Notes under the pieces: model-generated
What the model saw: only the letters and a program-made list of their open reading frames with translations
What the model was told of the DNA's origin: nothing
Database searches by the model: none
In this document: piece after piece, positions 1-12,144 of the stretch
Layout: every line of letters starts with the position of its first letter
How positions within the stretch are numbered: position 1 is the stretch's first letter
Source: Cochliopodium minus
Lineage: Eukaryota; Discosea; Himatismenida; Cochliopodiidae
Assembly: GCA_024220525.1 (NCBI GenBank)
Contig: JAMYWO010000530.1
Location: 1-19,883 of the forward strand
Length of the DNA: 19,883 nucleotides
Reading direction: 5' to 3'
Made by a program: the position numbers and the translations under genes

Positions 1-75
1 AATAAAATAAATAAAATAAATAAAATAAATAAAATAAATAAAATAAATAAAATAAATAAAATAAATAAAATAAAT
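1..75. repeat. 9-bp tandem repeat AATAAAATA
   Basis: About eight near-perfect copies of AATAAAATA run from the left edge. They fall in the intron after the last visible ABCG exon. No coding potential. Confidence 0.85.
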
Positions 76-88
76 TTATAAAATTAAC

Positions 89-1051
89 AAAAAAAAAAAA
101 ATTGCCATATTGATTGTCCATGTATTCTTTTAAAAATACAGATCTTTCAAGTGCAAAAGTAGCAACTAATGATTGTATACTAGCTAAAAAATTTAAAAAT
201 TAAAAAAAAATTAAATAAAAAAAATAATCAAATCGAAAAATAATAAAAAATAAAATTAAAAAAATAAATTTTTAAAAAATTTAAACTCATTCCAATGTTG
301 ACTATGATAAAAAATAAAGCTCCCAATCTATTTTGTATTGATTTTTGAGTATTATTTCCCACTCTCAAAAAAACCAACCTTTATTTTTAAAATTATTTTT
401 TATTTTTTTATAATTAATTTTAAAAAGATTTTTACCCTTTAAAACATTGATTTAAAATTTGATTAATAAAATTTGATTAATAAAATTTAATTAAAATTAA
501 TTAAATTTTTTGTATTTATACCAACTAAAGTGGAGAAGAGAAGGGACATTATTAAATGGGCAAGAACACCATTAGGATTTCTAAAATTAGCAATGTACAC
601 TCTTTTCACCAATGTTTTAAATATGTACAAACACCCTGGCCTGTTTCTTTCGTATTCTTTTTTAAAAAAAATATTGTGAATTAAAATAATAAAAAGAAAA
701 ATATTGTAAAATAAAATAAATATTGTGAATTAAAATAAGTATTGTGAATTGAAATAATATAAATTAAAGTAGTAAAAATGAAAAGAAAAACCTTTATTTA
801 GCTTTTTTTCAACCTTGTCTTTTCTATTCAAACGCAATTTTATTTTTATTCTTTTTCCTTTATTCTCATTTTCTTTTTTAGTATCTTTATTATCATCTAC
901 ATTACTATTATTTACTTTATTATTTACAATATTATTATCATTTTCTTTGTTATTATTATTATTATTGTTATTGTTATTATTATTATTATTATTATTATCA
1001 TTATTATTATCTTTATTATTATCATTATTATTATCATTATTATTATTATTA

Positions 1052-1091
<40 letters not shown>

Positions 1092-1153
1092 CATTATTAT
1101 CATTATTATTATCATTGTTATTAATATTATCATTGTTATTAATATTATTGTTA

Positions 1154-1202
<49 letters not shown>

Positions 1203-2861
1203 CTTTATTGTTATTAATATTGTTGTTATCGATATTGTTATGATTACGAATATTATTGTTGGAAAGGTTGGGAGAGTTTTGAAGAAAAAGTTTGAGAAGG
1301 AGGATGTCATTTGTGGAAGAAGAAAAGTATTGGTTTTGAAGAAGAGATAATTTATTTTCATATTCTCCTTTTCTATCCATTGTTATTTTCATTATAAATT
1401 CTGCTGGATTTTCCATTTCATCACATTCCATTCCCCTTTCTAATAAAATAAATAAAATAAATAAAATAAACCCATCAAAATAATAAATAAAATAAAATTA
1501 AAAATAAATAAAATAAAAATAAAATTAGATAAATTATTTAAAAAAGAAAAAAAAATAAAAATAAAAAATACTAAAGAAATAATATAAAAAAATATTAAAG
1601 ATATATATCAAGAAAGAAAGGAGAGGAGAGGGGGTATACGGGAAAAAAAGGGGAGGAGAAGGGGGGAGGGGAGGTAAGAGAGGATGGAACCAGATTTCAT
1701 GATGATTATGTTATCAAAAAAAGAAAAAAGATGAGAAGAAGGTTGATGTACTGTTGCTATCACTGTCACTCCTCCCTCCTTTCCTATCTCCCTCAGTATC
1801 TCCACCACTTCCAATGCCAACACTGAATCCAGTCCTGTTGTCTTTAATTAAAATTAAAATTAAAATTAAAATGATAAAATAATTTATCTAATTATAATAA
1901 AAATAATAATAAATATAATTAAATAATTAATAATTAAATCATTAAAAATAATTTTTTTTTCAATTTACTGGTTCGTCTACAAATAAAATAGAAGGAGAAC
2001 TTAATAGTTCGACTCCTATGGATAATCTCTTTTTTTCTCCTCCTGATATTCCCTTTGTTATTCCTGGTTCTCCAACATAGGTATCTTTTTTATTTTTTAA
2101 TTTATTTTAAATAATAATTATAATTTAATTTATTTTATTTTGATTTTTTGAAAAATAGTTTAAATACTTTCACATTTTTTGAGACCCAAACTTTCAATGA
2201 TTTGATTCACTTTGGTTTTTTTTTCTTCTTCGGTCATAGTAGATGGCAATTTCATTTTGGCAGCATACATTAAAGTTTCTTTTACGGTGAGATGGGGTAT
2301 GAAAATATCTTCTTGTAATACATAAGCAATAGATCTTCTGAAGCTCCTTAATAAATATGCTTCCTTCCCATTTACTAAATATTCACCTATAGGTTTTGAA
2401 TTGGGCACTACTCTCAAAGCCATGAAATTTAAGAGTGTTGTTTTTCCTTTTTTTTTTTTTTTTGGGAGATGAGTTAATCGAAATTGTAAAAAGTATAAAT
2501 GATACCTGATCCACTTGGTCCTAATATGGCATTGCTTTAAATGAAAAATATTATTTTTTTTTTTTGTATAATTAATAGAATTTGTTGATTATACAAGGAT
2601 CCAATCTTGATATTTAGATTCAAATTTTTCAATATATGGATATCTTCTTTTTTCTTTTTTATGAGTATTCCTTTTGTAAAAATAATTTAAATTCAATTTT
2701 TCAAATAAATTTTTACTTTTCACTTTTACAAAGTAGTTCAAATTATAAATAAACAAAGATTTAATATTTATTGTTCCTCTTCTAATTTCTTTCTCTTTTT
2801 CTTCAATATTCACTTCATTAACATTTTCTAAATTGATTTCTTCTGTTTTTTCTTGTTTCAT
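89..2861 (-). CDS. ABCG (White-type) half ABC transporter, 3' part beyond window
   Basis: ATP-driven membrane exporter of the ABCG family, with the nucleotide-binding domain ahead of the membrane domain. The exons I read are 2861-2717, 2670-2595, 2534-2506, 2446-2168, 2084-1969, 1841-1640, 1439-792, 656-522, 361-287 and 183-89. All phases agree and give 600 codons. Motifs: Walker A GPSGSGKTT near residues 79-87, Q-loop Q128, signature ISGGEKKR near 189-196, Walker B ILFVDEP ending at 215, D-loop TGLDS, and H-loop H247 in [13 protein letters not shown] near 291 is the family motif that follows the ATPase. An Asn-rich insert follows, then a pre-membrane segment and first membrane helices (motifs NRLGALFF and [11 protein letters not shown]). 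The start at 2861 is the first ATG of the open block. The last exon end (89) lies in a poly-T run and is uncertain. The transported substrate cannot be inferred. The remaining membrane domain lies left of position 1. Confidence 0.9.
948..1260 (-). repeat. poly-Asn (AAT)n tract in the ABCG gene
   Basis: This is a trinucleotide tract, ATT on the plus strand and AAT codons in the gene, with scattered Asp, Lys and Ile codons. It lies inside exon 1439-792, between the NPAEF motif and the first membrane segment. It keeps the reading frame throughout. Confidence 0.9.
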
Positions 2862-3045
2862 TTAATGAATGTTTTTTTTATTTTTTAATTATTTTTGACA
2901 ATTTTTGAATTATTCTTTTTTAAAAATAAAAAGTCTTAATCGGAGATTTGAGGAATTTATTATTTCCTACTAAAATTAAGCTAAAAAATGTTTATTGAGT
3001 GTAATTTCTTTACTTTTTTAATAGGAATAAAGTTAAAGAAGTGGC
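2862..3045. other. intergenic spacer, sterol oxidase gene to ABCG gene
   Basis: 184 bp between the stop of the upstream gene (3046) and the ABCG ATG (2861), both on the minus strand. It must hold the ABCG promoter and the terminator of the upstream gene. I see only A/T-rich sequence and no recognisable element. Confidence 0.6.
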
Positions 3046-4475
3046 TTAGTTCTCTTTGATTTTTTTTGTTTGGTTTTCTTTGCTATGGTGAATATCTTGG
3101 TTGGATACTCCAGATTGATTTTGAAATTGTTTAAGCCAAGCTTGGTAAGGTTTATCAGTGCCTAGGATGTAATCCCAAAAGAAAAATGCTCCATAATTAC
3201 CTTTAATAATTAAAATTTATTCATTAAAACACTATGGTAGGCAAATTACCTGAATGTGGGTGGCTGTGGTGGCTTTTTAAAATTTAAAATTATAAAAAAT
3301 TTTTAATTTTTTTTTTTTTTTTACAAATCATGGCGGATTGGACCTCCGTGTAAAAATCCCATCCATCTACTAAGGATAAAAATTTTAAAAATTTTAAAAT
3401 AATTTTAAAAAATTATTTTTTTACTAAAGAGACCAAGGAAGTTGATATCCTGATAAAATTAAATTCATTTAATTGTCATTGTAATTCTGAATAATTGTGG
3501 ATTACCTGAGTGAGCTTATTTTATTTAATTCAAAAAATTAAATTTTAAAATACAAAAATGAGAAAAAAAGCATAAAAAAATTAGAAAAATTAGATTAAAC
3601 AAAAAGAAATAAAAAGAATGAAGTTAACCCTCAACAGATTCAGAAATTCTAAAACCAATAAAAAACCAAAACAAAACAACATGTTGGGGAAACAAAGTGG
3701 GTCCAATCAAAGCAGATGACAAATTATTAATCACATCTTCCACTACATGTGCATACTGTGTCCCTGCCCCATTTGGAGAATATAATTTGTGATGTTTTTT
3801 ATGAATATACTTGTACAAATATTTAGAGTGAAGTGTTCTTTTTATAAAATTATTTTTTATTTTTATTTTTATATTTTTTAATTAATATTTTTTAATTTAT
3901 TTTACCTGTGAACGGTGTAAAGCCTTTTTTTCATAAGATTTATATTATCAACATTTAAAAAAGAAAAAGAATTACCAAGTATCACAAATAAAAGCATAAA
4001 GGATCTTTGAGAATTCATCTATTAATTTTAAAGAAAAACAGATTGAAATTTCCTTACAAAATAAGAAATGAATTGGAAAAGAGAAGGAAATCTTTCAATA
4101 CTGAAATCCAATACAGATCTTGTTGACCAATGATACTTGAATAAAAAAATAGAAGCTAAAGGAACAATAAGAAGAGTATTTATAATTTGGCCAATGTAAA
4201 TTTCTTTCACAATTTTTTTATCAATTTCTTTGTCTTTTTGTATTTTATACTTTCTTAATGAAGGTATTCTATATATTAATTCCCAATATCCACAGTGTAT
4301 CTTTTAAAATAAATAGATTATCAGTTTTGTAGAGGAAATTTTAAAAATTTCGTTTAATTTTTTCAAATACCCAAAAACAAACGATATAAATAAACATATT
4401 TCCCATCAAAAATATAGTTCCATTGCTATATCTTTGACCCAAATAGTTATAAATATTTGACCAAATTAAATACAT
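3046..4475 (-). CDS. C4-methylsterol oxidase-type di-iron membrane hydroxylase
   Basis: Member of the fatty acid hydroxylase/sterol desaturase superfamily, closest in motif layout to C4-methylsterol monooxygenase (ERG25/MSMO1), an ER enzyme oxidising sterol C4 methyl groups. Exons: 4475-4371, 4300-4058, 4004-3976, 3923-3906, 3837-3629, 3514-3506, 3449-3425, 3369-3325, 3272-3250 and 3200-3046. They total 861 nt (286 residues) with every phase matching. Histidine motifs: HRTLH at 131-135, HKKHH at 144-148, HSGY at 203-206 and HDFHH at 226-230. QYAHVVED (159-166) matches the family's EYAHP.E, and GNYG and GTD follow the last box. Hydrophobic stretches fit a multi-pass protein. The tail ends K-I-K-E-N, a KXKXX ER-retrieval signal. 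The ATG at 4475 and the first donor (4370) are less certain than the rest. The exact substrate is unproven. Confidence 0.9.
3506..3514 (-). other. 9-nt microexon of the sterol oxidase gene
   Basis: The exon is CTCACTCAG, with AG directly upstream (plus-strand CT at 3515-3516) and GT directly downstream (plus-strand AC at 3504-3505). It completes an Ala codon and supplies His203, Ser204 and the first base of Gly205. This rebuilds the conserved HSGY motif between flanking exons and keeps the phase. Skipping it would remove a predicted metal-binding histidine without shifting the frame. Confidence 0.85.
3906..3923 (-). other. 18-nt microexon of the sterol oxidase gene
   Basis: This exon completes Trp126, encodes LYTVH and starts Arg132, so it supplies the first histidine of the HRTLH box. 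Flanking AG (plus CT at 3924-3925) and GT (plus AC at 3904-3905) are present and the phases match on both sides. Confidence 0.85.
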
Positions 4476-4540
4476 TGTCTCCCTATCAATCTTTTCTTTT
4501 TTTTTTTTTTTTATAATTTTATTTAATTGTTTGTAATTTA
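4476..4540. other. 65-bp intergenic spacer
   Basis: Only 65 bp separate the stop of the SPRY-ankyrin-UBR gene (4541) from the ATG of the sterol oxidase gene (4475), both on the minus strand. A T12-14 run on the plus strand is the main feature. This is very short for a terminator plus a promoter. Confidence 0.6.
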
Positions 4541-4850
4541 TTATTTGTTGCAAGAACAATCACAAAAAAATTTGTTGAACTTTCTTTCTCCCAAAATGTG
4601 TCCTTTGTGGCAAGTTTCTTCATTTTCATTTTTATAAGAAATCATTTGAGAAAATAATTTGAAGAATTTTAACATTTTTTTTTTTTTTTTACCAGCACAT
4701 CCAACACACAAACCCTTACCATCCTCTAACTTGCAAGTTTTACAATTTAAATAGATTTGATAAACTTTAACAAAATGCAAAAAATAAAAAAAAGTTTAAA
4801 AAGAGAAAAAAAAAGATTTACCAAATTTTTCACTCAAAGAGGAAAGAACT
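4541..4850 (-). other. C-terminal UBR-type zinc finger (protein domain)
   Basis: The last three exons encode a Cys/His pattern of the UBR box: KKCTQ, then VYQIYLNCKTC, GLCVGCA, ETCHKGH and FFCDCSC, with the stop three codons later. The spacing of C-x2-C pairs, the CHKGH centre and the CDC end match the zinc ligands of known UBR boxes. These bind N-terminal degradation signals, or serve as a fold in UBR4-like proteins. It is unusual for the domain to close the protein. Two introns (4618-4692 and 4765-4821) interrupt it in phase 1. Confidence 0.85.
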
Positions 4851-7762
4851 GTCTGGGTACATTTTTTGGTATTTTCACAATTTTGAATGAGAGATTTAAG
4901 ATTGTTAGAGTGTTTGGAAGTAAGAGGAGAATAAGAATCAAAGTGAAAAGAAGAGAGAATGTTTTCTTTTTTCAAATTTAAAATTATTTCATAAAAAGAC
5001 CATCCTGAATCATTTTCTTGTTTCGGATTCACTCCATTATCCAAAATAAACTTGAAGATTGTAGGATTAAAATGTGAAATGCAAGAAAAAAATAAATTGT
5101 CTCCTATTTTTTTTTTATTAACAGTTTTTATTAATAATAATAAAATTTTTTGATTTTTTTTTTATTTTTTATTTTTGATTTAGAAGAGAAAATTTTACCA
5201 TTACGAAAAGTCATGTTTACATCAGCATTGTAGGAAAGTAAAAGTTCAAGTTTATCAAGAGAAGACTCGGATTGACAAGCAAAATAAAGAGGGGAGAGAG
5301 ATTCTTTATTTTTTGCGTTTACATTTACTTTACTTTCTAAGAGGAGTTTTATTCTTTCAATTCCAACTTTTTCATCAATGAAACAAAAATGAAGAGAATT
5401 CCCTATTTTATTTTCCACATTTACATCTGCCCCTCCTTTTACCAACATCTCTATTTTTGAAATGTCTACACTTTCTGACTTTGAAGAAGAAATGAGGAGA
5501 GGACATGCTCCCGTTTTACTTTTTTTGTCTACTCTCGCTCCTTTTTCCATCAAATACTTTATTTTCTCATCTTCTATATTCTTTTTCACCGCTAATAATA
5601 TTGGTGTTCCTCCTCCTGTATCCTCTTTTCCAAAAATAAAAAATAAAAATAAAAATAGAATTTAAAAATAAATTATAAAATAATAAAATCATAAAATCAT
5701 AAAAATAAAAATAATAATAAAATAAAATTTAAAAAAATAAATTATAAAATACTAAAATAATAAAATAAAAAATAAAAGTAATTATTAAAATAATAAAATC
5801 ATAAAAATAATAATTAAAATACTAAAAATACCTTCATCTACTTTTGCTCCATTTTCGAGTAGTAACTTAAAAAGTTGCAAAGGAGAATCTTTCAAACAGC
5901 ACAAATGCAATGGGGTGTATCCCTAAAAATACAATATAAAATAATTTTTAATAAAAAAATAAAAAAAAAAAAGAATTTAACATTCATGTCTTTGGAATTT
6001 AAATCAGAACCATTTTCAATTAAAAAAGAAACAGAAAAAGGATCAATGTTATTTAGGATGGAATAATGAAGAGGAGTGGATGAATCAATGTCTTTTTTAT
6101 TTACCATTTCTTTTACTTTCATTTTCTTTGCTATTTCAATAAACTTTTCTTTTTTCAACTTGTTTGCTGAACAAAGCACGTGGAGAGGTGTCAATTCTTT
6201 TTTTAAAAATAAATTAAAATTAATGTGTTTTTTAAAAGAAATAAATAACAAAACTTTTTTTTAAAATAAATTAAAATTAATGTGTTTTTTAAAAGAAATA
6301 AATTTTTTTTAAATCATAATACTTTTTCAAATAAATAACAAATAAATATGAGTTTTTTTTTTAAAAGAAATAAATATTAAATAATTTTTTTCAAATAAAT
6401 ACTTTTTTTTAAAATAAATAATACCTTGTGAAGAAAAGTAAAGTTTTGTTATTTTTAAAAGTTCACTTTTGGAGTTTTGAAAAAAGAGGGGGAGGGGAAT
6501 ATTTTCTTTTTTTTCGTTTACAAAAAAATTTCTAAAAGAAATAACATCTATTGTATTCTCTTTTTTTGTCAAATAATCATCCATCACACTTGCTATTATT
6601 TTCAATGATGTTGAATGTAAATCAAATGTATCTTCCAAAAAATTTGTCATTGCTCTTTAAAAAATTTTAATTATTAGAATTAAAATAATTAAAATTAATT
6701 ATTATGATTAAATAAAATCAATAAAAGGTTTAGATAAAATTAATAAATTTTTATTTTAAAATTTTATAAATAAAATAACCTTTTAAAATCAATTAATTTA
6801 ACAGAAAGAGAATCAGAAAAAGATAATTTCCACCATCTGTAGTTATAGTCATGGAGAGATTGTAAAGAGAGAAATCTATTTTTATTTTTTTCAATTTTTA
6901 GTTTTTCTTTTTTTTCGATTTCTTCAATGTTTTTTTTCATTTTTTGGATTGGATGATTTTCTGAAAGATTTTTTTTGCAATTTTTAACCCATTCATCATG
7001 ATTTCCATGTTTTTTTTTTGTTTTTAAATACTCTTCTATCTTTTTTTCATCTTCCAAATAATTTGTTAAAGTTACTATTGAATTTCCTATGCAACTCACC
7101 CATCCCACCAACTTTTTCCCTTTTTTAAATTAAAAATAATAATCCCAAATTACAAAAAAAAATATCAAAAATATAACTAAATAATAATATAACTAAAAGT
7201 GAAATAATAATATAACTAAAAGTGAAATAATAATATAACTAAAAGTGAAATAATATTATGACTAATAGTGAAATAATATAACTAATAGTGAAATAATATT
7301 ATGACTAATAGTGAAATAATATAACTAATAGTGAAATAATGATGATTTAAAAAATTAATTTTAAATTATTAATTTTTAATAATTGATTGATTGATAAAAA
7401 ATAAATTAAATTTCAACAATAAATTATTAAATATAAAATAGGAAAAAAAGGGAAATAAACCAATGTTTTTATAGGAAATTAATTCTTTATTATCATTTCC
7501 AATCATTATTTTCATTTCTCGTTTAAACATATCAATTTTGATAGTAATGAATTGAGAGTTACTTATCATGTCTTCTTTCACATTGGAATTTATTTCATTC
7601 ATTATTTTTTTCTTTTTCTTTAACTTTTTCATCTTTTTTTCCTCTTTTTTATTTCCTTTCATATTTTCTTTCATATTTATATTCTTGCTTGCTTTCTTCT
7701 TTTTTGAGTGTTTTTCTTTTTTGTAATAAATATTTTCATTGTTATTATTGTTACTATTATTA

Positions 7763-7802
<40 letters not shown>

Positions 7803-9504
7803 TGTTATTATTATAATTGTTAGAATTAAGAAGAGGTAGGTAAAGAAGGGAGGAAATGTGAAAAGGAGAATGAGAAATTATGTTGGGTCCTATTCCCCAT
7901 ACTCCACTCTTTGTAATTCTTGGTATGCTCTCCATATCCATTTCTTTCACTAAAAAGAAAATATTTAAAAAATTAATAAAAGATAAATAAAGTTTAAAAA
8001 ATAAAATATTTAAAAAATTAATAAAAGATAAATAAAAGATTAAAAAATAAAAGATTAAATTATTAAAAAATAAAATAATAATAAATTTTTAAATAAAATA
8101 TTAAAAATATTAAAATAAAAATAAATGTTTTAAAAAATAAAATAAAAATAAATGAAAAAAGTACCAATATCAAAAAGAGCAACACCAAAGTAAAGGGAAG
8201 CATCAAGAGAAAGGGAATCAACAGAAAATTCGAGTAAATGAACACCTTTTGTCATTATTTTCAAAGTAGTTATTCCATTTGCTTGTTTTCCTTTTTCAAA
8301 ATAAACTGAATCTTGGTTTTCTTCTTTCAAATATGCTCCTCTTCCCTTTTTTTCTTTCAAAAAAATAAATTTAAAAAAAACCAATCAAATTTAAAGGAAA
8401 CAATAAAAAGTATAATAATTATTGATTTAAATCATACAAAATAAATGATAATTTAAAAATAATAATACAAAAAAGATGATTAATAAAATAAAATTTAAAA
8501 GATACCAATGTTAAAACAGTTATTCAAAGTAAAATCTTTGGTGTTAGATTTACTTTGCCTAGGTGAAAGAATTTTATTTTTGTTCTCTTTTTCTTTTTCT
8601 TTATTCTCCTTTTCTTTATTATCTTTCATCTTTTTAAAGTTTAAAGTATTCACTGAATTATTATTTGTTTCATCATTGTTCTTATTTTCATCATTTTTAT
8701 TATTTTTTTTATTATAATCGTTATTATTGATTTTATTATTATTTTTATTATTATTTTTATTATTATTTTTATTATTATTTTTATTTTTATTATCATTATC
8801 ATTATTATTCATGAAAATGTTTCCATTAAGAACATTTTTGGTCATCTCTTTTTCTTTCCCTTTGAAATTATAGTTGAAATGGAAAGGAAGAAGGTGGTGA
8901 AAGTGAGGGTTGAGATATTTTTCAATTTTTTTAGAAGAAGAAAAATAAGAAGTTATGGAAATTGAAAAAGGAGAAGAAGAAGAAAAAAAGAGATGAACAT
9001 TTGAAGGAATATTTGAAAAGAATAACCTTTTCTTATTTATCTTTTTATTCTCATTATTATTTATTATTTTATTCTCATCATTATTTATCATTTTGTTATT
9101 ATTATTTATCATTTTATTCTCATTATTATTTTTTATGTTATTCATTATTTCTTTTTTATTGAAAACATTGAAAATGTATGTTAATTGCCTTTTTTCCATA
9201 TCTTAAAAAAAAACCAAAAAGTTGAAAAATAAAAATATTTAAAAAATAAATTAGAAAGAAAACCTATGATCATTCCAACTCTTTCTCCCTTTTTTTCTTC
9301 TTTATTTTGATTCTCATTTTTTTTACATTTATATTGTTCTTTATCGTTTAGAATGTTTTGATTGTTTTGACTGATTTGTTCCCAACCTTTCCAATTTTTT
9401 GCTCCCTCTTCTCCTTCACTCACTTTCCCTATTTTATTGCATATAACAGAAGGTCCTAATTTTAAAATAAATATTAAATTAAAAATAAACAAAATAAAAA
9501 TAAA

Positions 9505-9535
<31 letters not shown>

Positions 9536-12071
9536 TAAAACAAAATAAAATACAAAATTTTAAAAAAATATTTTAAAATTTTTTGGGATAAAATAAAATT
9601 TTAAATTAACCAATTGCCCAAACAAAATCATTGTTTGAAGGAGGTTCATGAAAGGAGAGGTTTTTGCGGAGAGCAACTCCAAGGTAAGAAGAAAAATGAA
9701 AACGAGAAAAAAGAAATTCAATGTAATGTATTCCCTCCTCAAAACTTTGTTCTGATAAAATACTGTTGTATTCTCCTTTTCCCTTTCTCTCCACTTCTTT
9801 TAAATTATTTTTTATATTTATCTTTTTTCCTTTCATTATTTGACTCCACTTTACCTCTTCTTCCTTTTTTTCCTCTTTTTTTTTTTTAAAATAAAAATGG
9901 ATTATTAAATTATTAAATTTTTATTAAATTTTTATTGAATTATTAAAAATATTATTAAATTATTATTATATTTTTATTAAATTTTTAAATTTTTATTAAA
10001 CCATGAAATATTTAAAATGACCCTTTAGTGAATTATGAGCTGAAGTATTTTTAAAATGATTATAAATGTAGGTAAATAGTTAAAGTGATTGTGAATATAT
10101 AATGTGATTATTTTAAACAATTGTTAACATGCTAAATTTCTAATATTTTAAATGATAAAATTATTTTTTTTTTTAAAAAAAAAAGAACCAAAAGGTAAAG
10201 GTTTGAAAAGGGGGAAAGAAGAATGAAGAAGGAGAGGAGAAGAAAGATAAGAAAGGATGGAATGTTTATTGTTGATGTATTTAGTAAAAGTGATGATATT
10301 TTTTTTGTACATACATGCAAATATTCTCACTGATTTCACAAATTTTCTGAACGCCACCACTTCTTTCCTGTATACATACTTTTTTTCTCCTTTTCTTTCT
10401 ATTTCGTTCTTGCTTGTACTCTTATCACTACTATTCTTTTTCTTATCATCTTCTTTTTTATTTGAAGGAGGAGAGGAGGTTGAAGAGGAAGTTGGAGAGG
10501 GAGGAGAGGAAGTTGAAGAGGAGGGAGGAGAGGAAGAATAAAAGAAATAAGACAATTCACATTTTTGCATATCTAATAATAATCCCACTGTTGTTCCTTC
10601 TTTTAATTCTATCTCTTTTGCTCCTCCTAATGGATAACCCAATGGATTGCAGATCAATTCTGGTCCTTTTTATTTAATTGAAAAAAAAATAAAATAATAA
10701 TATTAAATATATAGTTTAAATAATAAAATAATATTTTAATAAATAAAATAATAATATTAAATATAGTTTAAATAATAAAATAATAGTTTAATAAATAAAT
10801 AATAAAATAAATAGTTTAAATAATAAAATAGTTTAATAAAATATTAAAATAAACAATGAAATAATAGTTTATAAACTAAATTAAGAAAAAACATCAAAAT
10901 AAAAGAAAAAACATTAAAATGAAAGTGTGAAAAAATAAAGAAATAATAAAGAAATAATAAAGAAATAATAAAGAAATAATAAAGAAATAATAAAGAAATA
11001 ATGATAATATATTTTTTTTACCAACAGCCCATACTTTTTCAGAATTTCTAACTTCTTCTTCACAATTTATTTCACCTAATAAAGAAGAGGCAATACCTAA
11101 ATACAATCCCTCACTCTTTTGAAGATAAATTTCTACGTAATGGAGTGTTTCTTTCTTTTCTTCTTTTTCATTCTTGTTTTCTTTATCATCTTTTTCGCTA
11201 TTTCCGTCTGTCTTATCATCATAAAAATTTATATTTTTCTTGCTTTCATTTTTATCTTTTATAAAAATAATAAAAAATAAATAATAAATAAAAAAATGAA
11301 ATGAAAATAATAAATTATAAAAAGTGAAATTATAAAAAGTTAATTTATAAGTAAAATGAAAATAATAAAAGTAAATAAAAGCTTATTAAAAAAGTAAAAA
11401 GAAATAAATGATCAGACCTTTTTTATCAGAAGAAGAATGATCATTATGAAGAAAAACTTGTTCAGAGAGAACAGAATTGTAAAAAGAAAGAGAAGCAGAA
11501 GAAGAAGCTGATTTACCTTTAAAATTAGTTTTAAAAATAATAATTAAAAATAATAATTAAAAATAATAATTAAATATTTAAAAAATATTAAAAAATAATT
11601 TTTTTACCTTTATTCAAAATTTCAATATTACTTCCTTTTCTGTCCAAGTGAGAACTCCAAACAATTTCATCATATTTTCCTAAAGATAAAACAAAAGGGG
11701 AAGAAGTGTATTCTATGTTCGGAAATTTCAAATTTGAAAAAAACTCCTCCGCTTCTTCTTCCTCCTCTCCTTCTTCTTTCTTCTTCTCTTTAAAATAAAC
11801 ATATTTAGTAATTGTTATCATGCTTTGTTTATTTGAAGAAACAAATATGAATAATTCTTCCCCTTTTTCTTTCTTCTCTTTCTCTTTCATATTATTATTA
11901 ATATTATTAATATTTTATTATTATTGTTATTATTGTTATTGTTATTATTAATATTGTTATTATTATTGTTATTGTTATTATTATTACTATTATTATTATT
12001 ATTATTATTATTGTTATTATTATTATTATTGTTATTGTTATTATTAATATTATTATTGTTATTATTATTAA

Positions 12072-12111
<40 letters not shown>

Positions 12112-12112
12112 A

Positions 12113-12144
<32 letters not shown>

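Noticed and set aside
815-1243. Plus-strand poly-Leu/Ile reading frame
   Set aside because: It is the complement of the ABCG poly-Asn tract. It has no other sequence character and the minus strand is fixed by ABC motifs.
7186-7341. CRISPR-like array
   Set aside because: The units are contiguous, diverged and A/T-rich with no spacers, inside a eukaryotic intron.
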